Origin: Eudromia elegans
Taxonomy: Eukaryota > Chordata > Aves > Tinamiformes > Tinamidae
Length of the DNA: 64,000 nucleotides
Assembly: GCA_003342815.1 (NCBI GenBank)
Contig: PTEX01000297.1
Coordinates: forward strand, 255,419-319,418
Direction: 5' to 3'
Under the pieces are notes generated by a model. That model had not been told where the DNA came from and searched no databases. It saw only the letters and a program-made list of their open reading frames with translations. The number at the start of each line of letters is the position of its first letter. The first letter of the stretch is position 1. Of this stretch, positions 14,095 to 24,932 are shown one piece after another. Made by a program: the position numbers and the translations under genes.

Positions 14095-14216
14095 GAGTGT
14101 TTCTCCACACAGCTGAAGTTAAACTGGTGTGTGTGTGGAGGGCATTGCCAACAGAGGCTGTGAGCTGCAAGTATTTCTATGGATTCAGGCAGCAATATGA
14201 AAATTTAGTTGAGAAG
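14095..14216 (+). mobile_element. Ancient CR1-like LINE fragment, ORF2 end region, sense
   Basis: The stretch resembles the last part of ORF2 of old CR1 elements known from reptiles, where a phrase like 'cttcacacag...ttaaactgtggaactcattgccacaagatgttgtg' occurs. Here one reads 'ttctccacacagctgaagtt', 'aaactggtgtg...', 'ggcattgccaacagaggctg' and later 'ggattcag', in the same order and similar spacing. Divergence is high and no 3' tail is visible. It overlaps a 113-codon open frame (14061-14402) that I read as the chance frame around this relic rather than a gene. The identification rests on memory of the consensus. Confidence 0.45.
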
Positions 14217-16544
14217 CAAGATATATATCAAGTACTACTAAAACCCACGGTACATTACTTGCTTTTGGCCCCCAAAATCTGTAAGTTGAAGAAATTTAGG
14301 ATCATACACTGGACAAGAAAGTACTTCCATGCTTGCCTCTGGACTTATATGCTGTCTTCTCCAAGCATTTTTTCTAGGTTTCTGCAAAAGACAATACAGT
14401 AGGCTAAATGAACTATTGTTTGAGTGAATAAACCTATTCTTTATTGTAATGTAAATCTTCTGACCTATTACTTTCTAATAAATTTTCTGGTGGAGCTATA
14501 GATCCTTTAAACCTATTAATGAGAGACTAGCCTTTTGCTGCTATATTTTTCTCATTAGCTGCACTGCAATAGAGTAATGGGCTGATATTGAAATGCAAAT
14601 GATAATTCTGTCAGGAGGAAGGATGGACAGTGTATGCAATCAAAGGTGAAAAATGAAACCATTGCAAAAACGTAGTGATTATAATTTTTAACAGATCAAA
14701 AACAAATGGTGCCCACTCTGTATTCTCAGATTCAAGCATTCTAATTAAAACTGCCCTAGATGTTTAACTCTGAGCTGCCTTAGCATTGATTGCATTCTGC
14801 TAAAGAAGGCTTTATGGCATAACATGATAAGTGTCCTTGATACAATGCTTATTCATATCAAAATCCATGGGGTTTAAAAGAACACAGCACTTGACAGGTC
14901 AGACTAAAATGATTTACCATAGACGTGGAATTCCTTTTGCTTTAAAGATGAAGAGTGATTTCAAGTGGAGCTCTGCTCTAACACAATCTCTTGAAGAGAT
15001 CTGTAGATCTCGTAAGGTTTACTGGGGATCTATGCATTGAAATTAATAGTATAATTCTTGCCACAAGTGTTTTTGGGTAAAGAAATGAGCTCTAACTCTA
15101 GTATTTCATATTTAACAATTGACTTTATTAAAAGAGCCTTAAGAAATCACATTAGCTGTCACTGCTGAACTCTATGATCAGACATTTCCATTTCCTACAG
15201 CATCTCATTATCAGCTAGACGAAGAATCATATACTCAGGTGTCTTCCTATGTTGCTTCATTCCCTGTAGGTGGGATGGGATGAAGATAAATTCCTGCCTC
15301 TCTTGCTGCCAGAGACTGGATTACTCCACAGGTTGAGAGGAATCTGTAAAAAGCCCCTAGAGATGATATGTACTTAAGATGACCCTTGCCCCATGTAGAG
15401 CAATTGCCGTGGAAAGAGTAATAAGAGTTGCTTGAGTTGCAAACTCAGTAGGAAAAGGGCATTGGTAGAGGAGCAAAAGCAGAAAGAAACAAGAAGGGAA
15501 GAAATTTGTATTCTGTTTATGGTGCCTTATGCTCCCTCCAGAGTAGTAGCAACATCTTTTCTTTTAATTTTTGCATTTGAGTTTGATCATAACCCACGCA
15601 GATGTTGTTTCATGCTTCAGGTGTTTAAACTGACTAATTTTAAGGCTGTCCTTAGGGCATGCGTCTTTTAGCACTCTGAGGCAGCTTTTTGCACTTCTGC
15701 TCTCTTTAGGCTTTGGGAAATATTTCTTTACACTTGAGGACACTTTTGTTAAGTGGCCTGGAAGCAGGATTTGTCTACTGTCATCGTAGCAAATTTAAAC
15801 TTAAGCTGAAAATAAGAAAGCCTAGAGAAAAAGAGTTTTTGTCAAATATTTCCTCTCTAGGTAGTTTATGTGAACAGAATGGATATATCACAGCTGAACA
15901 GTATACAAGTTCACTTCACGAAACTTCATTTATGGAACTGATTACCTCAGTGAAAGACAGAGAAAAATGGTTGTCAGGACTTCAGTAATCAGGAGGAGCT
16001 AGGGGTCCTACATTCAGTTAAAACACAGATGAAATAAACCTTATGAGGCTATATAAGAATCAGTGATTCTGATCTAACTAAAAATAACATTTACCCTACA
16101 AATAATCAATATATGTAACAAAATGAGCACAGAGGAAAAGCCAGGTGTAGAAAACCAACCTGTGAATATCTGCCATACATACACGATTCATATATGCATC
16201 CAGTTCACTAGAGAAAAAAACAAAATCAGAAGCTTCTGCTTAGAAAGAGAAGGTGCAACCAACACTGTTTCTTTTTGGTCGTTATTTCTATGTGTTTCCA
16301 CTTTGCAGATTCACTTACACAAAATCTTCAAAATCAAGTGCTTTGACTTTCAGTTGCATCTTGAGGCATCTTGGGGCGTAATTTTCACAGGCTTATGGAC
16401 TCTGTTTTTGTCATTGATTTCATGGTTCTACCACATTATTGATCTGAATTTCAGTATTCTTTGCAATTAGCTAAAGCTCCTGAAGGATAATTTAAGAGTT
16501 TGTTAATTCCTAGCTAAATTATCTTCAACTTTAGTGGCTTAGCA
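14217..16544. other. Unique non-coding sequence
   Basis: No gene seen. There is one exact octamer ATGCAAAT (14593-14600) in a TAAT-containing context. Short open frames at 15432-15671, 15713-15988 and 16123-16470 have no recognisable domain. Confidence 0.65.
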
Positions 16545-16945
16545 TCATAGAGTTAGACAATCTCAAGAGGATAACCAACCTAGTTCCTCGTACGGAGTAG
16601 GAATAAGTATATGAAAAACTCCTTGACAAATATTTGTCACACCTGTTGTTAAAAATCTGTAATAAAGTTTCTCAATTTTGTTATATTGGTTGCCCATTAT
16701 TTCAATGCCATCTTTTATCCTCAAATTGCTTTCATTCATCATCGAAAATGAACTTTAGTGACCTTTTTGAATATAGGGAACCATTAATTCCCTTCTTGGA
16801 CAGAAGAAAGACTTTATTTAATAGTAGAATGATACTCATTTCAGTGTTTCTTTTTAGATTGTATTTTCTGATTTGCTTATCACTGATTTTTTTCTGACTT
16901 CATCATGATTTATCAACATCTTTTTTAAAGTACAATTTTTTCCTC
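16545..16945 (-). mobile_element. Ancient CR1-like LINE 3' region, antisense
   Basis: Reading the plus strand, the piece starts 'catagagttagacaatctca', followed by 'gacaaatatttgtcacacct', 'gttgttaaaaatctgtaa', 'gcccattatttcaatgcc' and 'tatcctca', then near 16900 'atttatcaacatctttttt'. These match in order the reverse complement of old CR1 3' regions ('catagaattagag...', 'gacagatgtttgtccaacctgttcttaaaaatct', 'gcccattacttcttgtcctatcctc', 'atttatccacatcttttct'). Divergence is heavy with many indels, so this appears much older than the other CR1 copies in the window. The middle (16740-16880) aligns poorly by eye. Confidence 0.55.
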
Positions 16946-19900
16946 CTATATTTTAGTAATTTTGAATGACTTTGTATATCAAGAGATCAAGATTCAGCAC
17001 CTATAACTGTTATGTGAAATAATATTTTAATAATCTTCTATATACACATTTTAATTGCAGTGATTTTTCATTAGTCGAGTGCCGTTAGACTACTGCAACA
17101 GTAATTTGATTTTGCTATATAATACAAGCTGTAGAAAAGAAACATTAGGAGTTATTTGTCAAGAAGAGAGATCTTTATTAAATCTGACCTTTGCTTAAGC
17201 CACACAATAGAAAGGTGAGTGTCATTTTTATGCTTGCGAAGTTTAGTTTTGCTTACAGTAAGCAAAAGATTCAGGGGCTTAAAATTCTGCTTGGAATAAC
17301 TGAATCTCATTACCAAGCATACACTCTGAAGCATTTATGATTTGACCCAGTCAACAATTAAAAGTACATTCTCACTCAGGACACTACTTTCCCAACCTCT
17401 GCTCTACATAGTACAGTACTAGTAAATTGACCTTTGTGAAGACTTAAAACACCATGTAATTAACTTTTTCTATGTACAGAGTTAAAACTTAATGAAACTG
17501 AGGTTAAATGTCAATACTTCCTTTGCAGCCATCTTTTATTCTACAGATTTTGGCTTTCAGATGCTATTTGCTTTGGTTTCAGATGCACATTTTGACTTTC
17601 TGTATCCACTTTATTTTATTTTTTTTTCAAAAAAAAAAAAAAATGTGCTCGTCAGTGCACTCCCTTGATTTTTCTCTCCAGTTCCCCACTTCACTTTTTT
17701 TCCATTTGCAGTTTAAGATCCTCAGTTGTTTGCAGGATTTTTAGATCAGGAATGGGTCCACCTAGTGCTCCGCTCTGGATTCAGCTAGGACCAAGTTGTT
17801 ACACTACAAGAATCGCTTCCTCTTGCATATCACAGGCGCTAAATGTATTTCTTGATGGAATCTGACCCATAAAAATTAGTTCTTAAATTGCAGCTAGTAT
17901 TGTGTCTCCGTGTCGTATCAAATTAATAAACTCTTAGTACCCAGACAGTAATCTGCCTAGCTGACATGCACTGTGCTTAATAGACAATTAATTCTAATTA
18001 ACAGAATTAAGAAAGATCATTCTTCTAGGGCAACTGTGCATTCATTTTTTAAACACCATTGATGAATATGTTTAGAGCTGCTCTGCGAACCATACACAAT
18101 TGGATGAGTTATGGAATTTATGAAAGCCACCCTCTTATCAGCTATTTGCCTCATGCATTTTATGATATATACCAGAGATTTTTGTTCTCATCTTTCCTTA
18201 AAAATCCCACACTGCAAAGCTTGTGAGACCAGAGCCAAAAGCAGTTTTTCATTATGCATCAGGACAGCAATTGAAAGTGTGTATTTCACTCGGGAGCAAC
18301 GAGTTGTTATAAGAAACTATTCAAAACCAGCTAGGAGGCACTAGGCTATAGACCAGGATGTGAAGGCTAGGCAGTAATCTATCAAGCTCCTTTGACTCCA
18401 GAGAATAAAATGACCTTATAGGAAAAAAAAAATTTGAAACAACTAGAAAGGAAATCTTAAATTGCATGGAAATTGCACCTCAAACATTGTCTAGCCCATG
18501 GTGCCACAACATGTGAAGAGCCCAATTGCTCCAAAATCTGCCTCTCTGGGTTTTCAGGGAAAATGTCTTTTATTATAAGCAGCAGTGGGGAAGTGCTTTG
18601 GGGAAGCCTTACAATGCCAGCACTCGCACACCTGTCTACAGTGCAAGAGTCAGGTTCCGGCAGACAATTACGAAGCATTAGAGAAAAATGTTGGAAATTA
18701 TAACTCTCACATTAGCTTACCAGCTCATGGAGTTAGGGGCAAATTACTCCTGAGTTAGAAGAATTTGACATTGGGTGCTGCTTAAATGGGAGGACTTAAC
18801 TGCATTGCTTAAGAGGGGCCATAGAAAAACATGTGTCTTTGTTTTCTCTCCTTGCCTAGAGGAGGATGAGATTCACACTCCTCCAGATTGCATCTTTGTA
18901 CTTTATAATCCTTTTGCCTTTTCTATACGTAATGCTATAGGGAGTGATCTGCATATTATCTGTGTATTTCGAGAAAAAATAATCATGGGAATGGGGAATG
19001 TTAAAGGAAATTAAGTGCATAGGTCTTCTTTCACCCAACTCTTTGACTGAAATTCAAGGAGATTTTACAAGAAGGATCTGGCAGACATCTTGCCTGCATT
19101 AGCAAGACATAATTAATAATTACAGGAATCCTCTCTATTCTTGTCTTTAGCTCTGCTCTGACTTTCCTGACTCCGTTCCCCAAGGCTGAAATATGGCTTT
19201 TGCATTCAATTTAAATTTATTCAGTCAGAATTGAAATGTCAGGCCCTTCCAAACAAGGTGACAATAGTGAAGTTAGAAATCCAGGGCTAGATGGCATCTG
19301 ATGATTTTCACAATAAAATGGCATTGCCCAAAAGGGGCAGTAACACAAAGATGAAAAAGGTGCTTTTGTGGCAAAGATGAACGCTGCAGCTTTAGATAAA
19401 ATGTAAAAGGCTTTTTTTTTTTTTTTTTTGTTTAGTAGAAGTATGAAATAGCAGCAGAAAAGAAGAAGGAAGGTTCTGAATTTGTGGAAGGGCTTTTTGT
19501 TCTCATTTAAACAGGTGAAAAGCATTTTAATAAAGACAATGGCAGAAAAAGATCGAAATCCAACCACCATCTTCTCTGAGCATTTCTATTTCATTTCTGC
19601 AGATGAGACTTAGAAAAATTTGCGTCTTCCAGTAGTAAGAAAACTGAGTATGCAAAACATACCTGTATGCATATGATGAATCGGAAAAAACATAGGATTT
19701 ACAGGCATCCTAAGCTCAGAGTGCCTATATAAACAAGGCAGACTCAAAGCCAGGTCAGCTGTAATACAGGTGCAGTCAAGGAAAAAACAAAGTCTTTTAT
19801 ATGTGTAAACAGATCTTTTGTATTTCTATCTGTTTGCTAGTGTCTTTTAACTCTTACCTAGGTTATTCTGTAGCTTATTCCATAAACTATTCCAGTTGTC

Positions 19901-22900
19901 CACCCATAAAATGCACTTTCTTTGCAGATCTGCTTTACACCAATATGAACAAAGCAATGAATATATTTCTGTGGTCTTGCTTTGATTAAATTTCTGTGGT
20001 CCTGCAGGAAATCTGCTTCAGTATACTGCACCTTAATGTCTTAATTCATTTAATGGAAATCATCAAGTCCTGCTCTGGAATGCTACTAATTCATCATTTG
20101 AATATGAACTAAAAATGACCGATAAATCTGTTTGAAGTTGACTTAAAAATCCAACTCTATAGGAGAATCCCAGAAGAGAAACAGGAAAGCCAGTCAGGGA
20201 GAAAAAAAATATACCAAATATCATCTCTGACAGAGCAATTCTCATCTCTACATGTGAAAATGCATTACAAAGGAAGTTAATTTTCATTATTACTCCTTTT
20301 TAGATAGGTAAGCTATTATGTATATTATATATTATATAACTTACCCAAGAGCCAAACTAGGCTGTGAGTGAGGCAAATCTATATCTCTTTGAATACCTAC
20401 CTATTTGTTTGCAACTCTGCCAACCATGAAATAAGAGAAAAAGACTTACAGAAATATAGCAATCAAGATGCCACAGAAAATGTGCCAAGATGGTTCTGCA
20501 ATAGCTACATCTGGGGTCAGAGATGTCCATTTTCCCTAGATCTAACCTGCCACCAGAAAGAGGAGGACATAAGGGCCAGCCCTGAGCATTCTACTTCATT
20601 CAGCTATCAGTGAAACTGAAGGGATGGTATTCAGCAACATCATGAAATGACCTATCCTTAGATTTTAAAATATCTAATCTGTGGTATGATTAAATTACTT
20701 ATTCTCTTTGGAGTATATTTATCTTCCCTTTCCATTTTATTTATACGGTGTAGAAGGCACTCCTGACTATGGTTGTAAATCAGTTGTCACGTATCTCTAA
20801 TTTAATCAACATAGTTTAGTAGTGTGGAATATGCCTTAAAGCATCCAACACTCAGTAGGAAAGGATAGAAAATAATAGAAAAAAAATGCTGTCAAGTTCA
20901 GTAGTATTCCCTTTTCCTGCTGCTGTTTTTTAGATGAAAGAATTGTTTCTTCTGAGAGTAATAGCACCTAATAACAAAAGACAACAGGTACAGGTGAAAT
21001 AAGAAATTGCGGACTCCAGAAACATGCTGGTTCTATGCATTTGGATTGTTCCTTATCTATTTACTGCTTTTTGTGGACTGTGAAGTGTTCACAGTCTAGT
21101 TACTTAGGAAGCTTTCCTTCTGCAAATAGATAAATACTTCTGCATTTGGTCTAAAAATTCTCCAAAAGCATTCAGGGAGAACTGCAATAACAGTGTTTTC
21201 CATAAAAGTTAATTCATGTAAAAATTTTACAAGTAAAGATAGACTTACAAATAGATCTTCATGGTGTTGGTGTAAGCCTGCCTGTGAGAAAAGAAGTGTC
21301 ATAGAGGATGTTTTTTTTAAGCATGGTTCTCCTGACCTAGCCCTTCAGAAGAACTATCTTTGCTTCACTCACCATCCTTTACATTACCTGTTTAAATTTA
21401 AGTCACTTTTCTTTCCTTTCTTTCTTTCCTCCTTTCTCTGTTTTTCCCCCTCTTTATTTGTTTCTCATTTCTTTTCAGCCTTCCATTCTCTCCTTATCAT
21501 CAACCTGATCTTCCTTATTATCCTCATACCACAGGGACTGTCAAGATGGCACATTACTACCATAAGTGGTATTATCAAAATAGTGATATGCTCTGATCTC
21601 TATTTTTTAAAAAACTAAAGAATATAAAGTGTTCATGTTCTGAGGGAATGCAATTGCTTTGTAAACTGTGATTATCACTACTGTTGGTCTCCACTATAAA
21701 TGACTGTTGACAGTAGTAATGCTTGCGAATAAAAGAAGATGCCATTGCAGATTTAGAGCTCAGGATAATTCTGAGCTGAGTGGAATCACTCCCTATGTTG
21801 GTGTCAATATTTCAGATTCATGACGGTGTAACAGAACAGTTTAGGCTTCTGATCCTTTTCTATAATCCAGGACTTTTTTGAAAGAAGAGAAGGAAAATTA
21901 TCAAAATGCTGACACTAGTTGCTGACACAAAACACAAAATCTCTAGCTTATCTCAAATAGAACAGTTGAACATCCAACTATCATCTTCATCATCAAATTA
22001 AAACTAAGTTTTGCTTTATCCTCTGTTAACAACATTTATAAGCTCCTTAAACACCCTGGGGCAAGTAGCAGGCTATGATTTTGTGGAAGTCACATTTTAA
22101 AACAGAAACAAGTGTCTTACAAAGCATTGTGCAATGACCTCTTGTTACTGATAAGCTGCCCTTGCAAGGAATTTGACTTGAAAACCTTGTTACTGGGGAA
22201 AACACCTATTTCTAGGGGCAATTCCAGACATTTGAAATTTTGGAAAACAAATACCACAAAAGAGTAGCAGAGTAGCAACCTATAAAAATCAGATTATTTA
22301 AGAATTAACCATAAGAAGCTCTTTTCTTTCATCACATTTCTTCACCTTGACCCAAGCACAGAGGAGTTCAGTTCTTAGCTCTCTGATAGTGTCAATGACT
22401 GACATTTCAAGAATAGCCTGTGAATTTAGTGCACTCCTGCACCCTCCTACTAGCGTTTGCCGTAGGTCAGCCGAGAGGAGTTTTGAGGGCACATTTTACT
22501 TCGAGATTTTCAGTTCAGGCTACAAGTTAACCAATAGCCCTTCAAAATAAATGTGGAGAAAAAAGACCTACTTAAAGAAGAAAGGATGCATCATTCATCA
22601 ATTTAACAGAGCTACTTAAAATTTCAGAGTATTTTAAGTCCAAATTAGAACCTATATTTAACAAATGTCTCCCATTTATTTACTGACAGGAACAACTTAT
22701 TTTGTTGAACTCTAATGTAAAAACAGATGCAATGGCCCCTTTTAAAGGTCTCACACAGAATGGTATTTAAGCTTTAAATAACTAAACACCTTCTCGAATG
22801 CCTCTGGGACTTCAATTCACAGCATATTGAGTTGCTGCCTTCAAGAGTGATGCCTTAGAGCTGAAAGTGGAAATTCAAGTGCTTTTTAGAACCCACCTCT

Positions 22901-23022
22901 TCCTTATGCAGTGTGCCAGCATTCCTGTTTAAAATTAGCAAAAGCCTAAAGAAGCAAAGGCAAATTGACCCTTTGTATGCAAGCAAACATGAATGTCATT
23001 TACCATAATGTGTACTGATGAA
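16946..23022. other. Unique non-coding sequence
   Basis: AT-rich with no gene or known repeat apart from homopolymer runs. A T/C-rich tract lies at about 21400-21480 ('tttctttcctcctttctctg'), and an AT palindrome-like stretch at about 20316-20341. TAAT-dense sequence at 17975-18060 could be regulatory but is unproven. Confidence 0.65.
19412..19429. repeat. Poly-T run
   Basis: Uninterrupted T homopolymer of 18 bases. No adjacent retroposon body was recognised on either strand. Confidence 0.95.
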
Positions 23023-23060
23023 AATTATAATTATTATTATAATAATTACTATTATAATTA
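23023..23060. repeat. AT-only imperfect inverted repeat at a CR1 5' border
   Basis: A block almost wholly of A and T, built from TTA/TAA units, with ends that are partly self-complementary (TATAATTA ... TAATTATA). It abuts the 5' truncation point of the CR1 copy that starts at 23061. Confidence 0.7.
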
Positions 23061-23533
23061 TACAGTATTGTGTGCAGTTCTGGGCTCCCCAGTACAACAG
23101 GGACGTGGAGCTTCTGGAGAGTGTCCAGGGTAGAATGACAAAGATGATTAAGGGACTGGAGCACCTATTGCATGAGCAAAGACTAAGTGAGCTTGGCCTA
23201 TTTGGTCTGGAGAAGAGAAGACTGAGAGGGGATCTGATCAATATGTACAAATACTTGAGGGGAGAATGTAGGGAGGAGGGGGCCAAACTCTTCTTGGTGG
23301 TGTCCAGTGGCAGGAGAAGGGGTAATGGATACAAGTTGAAACCCAGGCAGCTTCATGTCCATGTGAGGAAGAACTTCTTTGCTGTGAGGATGACGGAGCC
23401 CTGGAACAGGCTGCCCAGAGAGGCTGCGGAATCTTCTTCTTTGAAGGCCTTCCAAACCCACCTGGATTCCACCCTGTGCCCTGTACTCTAGGTATCCCCA
23501 CTTGAGCAGGGGGTTGAACTAGATGGCATTATC
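23061..23533 (+). mobile_element. CR1 LINE, 5'-truncated, 3' part of ORF2
   Basis: Sense CR1 copy carrying the C-terminal part of ORF2 (reverse-transcriptase polyprotein) and a short 3' UTR. Its frame stays open from the left border to a stop at 23489-23491, about 143 codons, unlike the other copies here. Diagnostic stretches are 'QYCVQFWAPQYNRDVELLES', '[18 protein letters not shown]', '[19 protein letters not shown]' and a C-terminal 'TLCPVL'. These match the conserved CR1 ORF2 tail (YGVQFWAP..., LEKRRLRGDL..., RKNFF..RV...WNRLP). The UTR has 'gagcagggggttgaactaga' but decays before the terminal octamer repeats. 5' truncation is usual for LINEs. The preserved frame and low divergence suggest a moderately young insertion, but without the RT core it is immobile. 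Confidence 0.95.
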
Positions 23534-23861
23534 TATTTTGGAATATTTATTAAGATGCTACATCTTTGTAAAGTGTGCAAAAAATGGCACAAGTTATGTC
23601 ACATATAATTCAAATTTCAATTTTTTAGTCAACCACTGCACGCACCAGTTTTATTTCTAGACTACTGTGTTTTAACTCTGTGCACTCATTGAGGGAAGAA
23701 TATCCATGGACAACACAAGAGAGTTCTGTTTTTCATCATAAGATCTTTCAAAAGCAAATATTCCTTGAGGAAGGAAAAAGAAAGAAAAAAGAAAAAGACT
23801 ATGATTATCTTGCTCATAGTATTCATTGTAATATTGGTGTCAAGAGTTGCTTACCTAAGAC

Positions 23862-23883
23862 AAAAAAAAAAAAAAAAAAAAAA
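23862..23883. repeat. Poly-A run
   Basis: Uninterrupted A homopolymer of about 22 bases with no recognisable retroposed body upstream. Confidence 0.95.
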
Positions 23884-24914
23884 TCAAAACACTTTAACAC
23901 TTTTACCAGATGAATTAACTATTCTGAATGTTTTGAATAATTGATATTGAAAATCCCTTTGTGACCTTTGATATAAGCCCAAAACTACATCCTCCAGTGA
24001 AGAATCCCATTCTATACAATGACACCAAAGTGTCAATGTATTCTGATACATGTCCTGAGTGTTTAGAGAATGTTTAGGGGATGGAGGGAAAATGAGTGGT
24101 TTAAGATAGGGTGTTATTACTGTGCAGTGAGATTTTAGTACTGAACTTTCTCAAAACAGCTTAAACAGAAGCGCTCATATATATAATTTCTTTCTCGCTA
24201 TCTAAGCACCACTCCAGAGACATTTTGATAAGAGTGGCAAGCTACTTGATTTTTCAGACAGTACTGATATTAACATGATTATATTTCCAGTCTTCACATT
24301 GCCTTTTTGGTTCATAATTAGCTTTCATTTTTATCTAGTTCGTTGCTGAACTATACATAAAAAAAGAGGATACTGTTGATGATTGACCTGTGTAATCTGT
24401 GTCCTCTCAGAATCTCTCCATTTATATGTAAAGATCTCAAGTGATGAAGAATCTTCCTTGAGAGTCTCTGACAGTGATTCGTTACCATCACCTTTAGAAA
24501 TATGTATATTAGTAATATTTTGGACTTATATCCCATCCAAATTCCAAACATGAGATTGGATAATACTTTAGTCTTTTAAAGAGCTTCTAATACCTTCTCT
24601 TCTGACCATTGCTCTAGGGGACTGACACTCTATCTATCCTTTTCTGAGTTGGAAAGGCTTGGATGCTGTTTTTAGTTTAGCATGACAACGTGTTCTGTAC
24701 ATTGTGGTGTTGCATCAATAGCTGCCAGCAATAAAGAGAAACAGTGGCTTAATTATGGCTTGTAAAAGACTGTATTTTATAGAAAATACCTAGAAAATAC
24801 CTTTTAAGCCTAAAAAGGAAAAGATATAACAAGATACAGAAGATGAAAACTGAAACAAGGTAAACTAATTTCAGGCTACGAATTATAAGGACAATTTAAG
24901 TCTAAAACTATTTC

Positions 24915-24932
24915 AAAAAAAAAAAAAAAAAA
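24915..24932. repeat. Poly-A run
   Basis: Uninterrupted A homopolymer of about 18 bases in unique sequence. Confidence 0.95.

Noticed and set aside
15895-15985. Weak likeness to an ancient CR1 ORF2 end ('cttcacgaaa', 'tatggaactgattacc')
   Set aside because: Only a few short words match and order or spacing could not be extended, unlike 14095-14216.
21193-21618. Plus-strand 141-codon frame
   Set aside because: Much of it is translation of a T/C-rich low-complexity tract (21400-21480), giving phenylalanine/leucine/serine runs without a domain.
23198-23501. Two minus-strand open frames of 87 codons over the CR1 copy
   Set aside because: They are antisense to the ORF2 tail, whose sense frame carries the recognisable family motifs.
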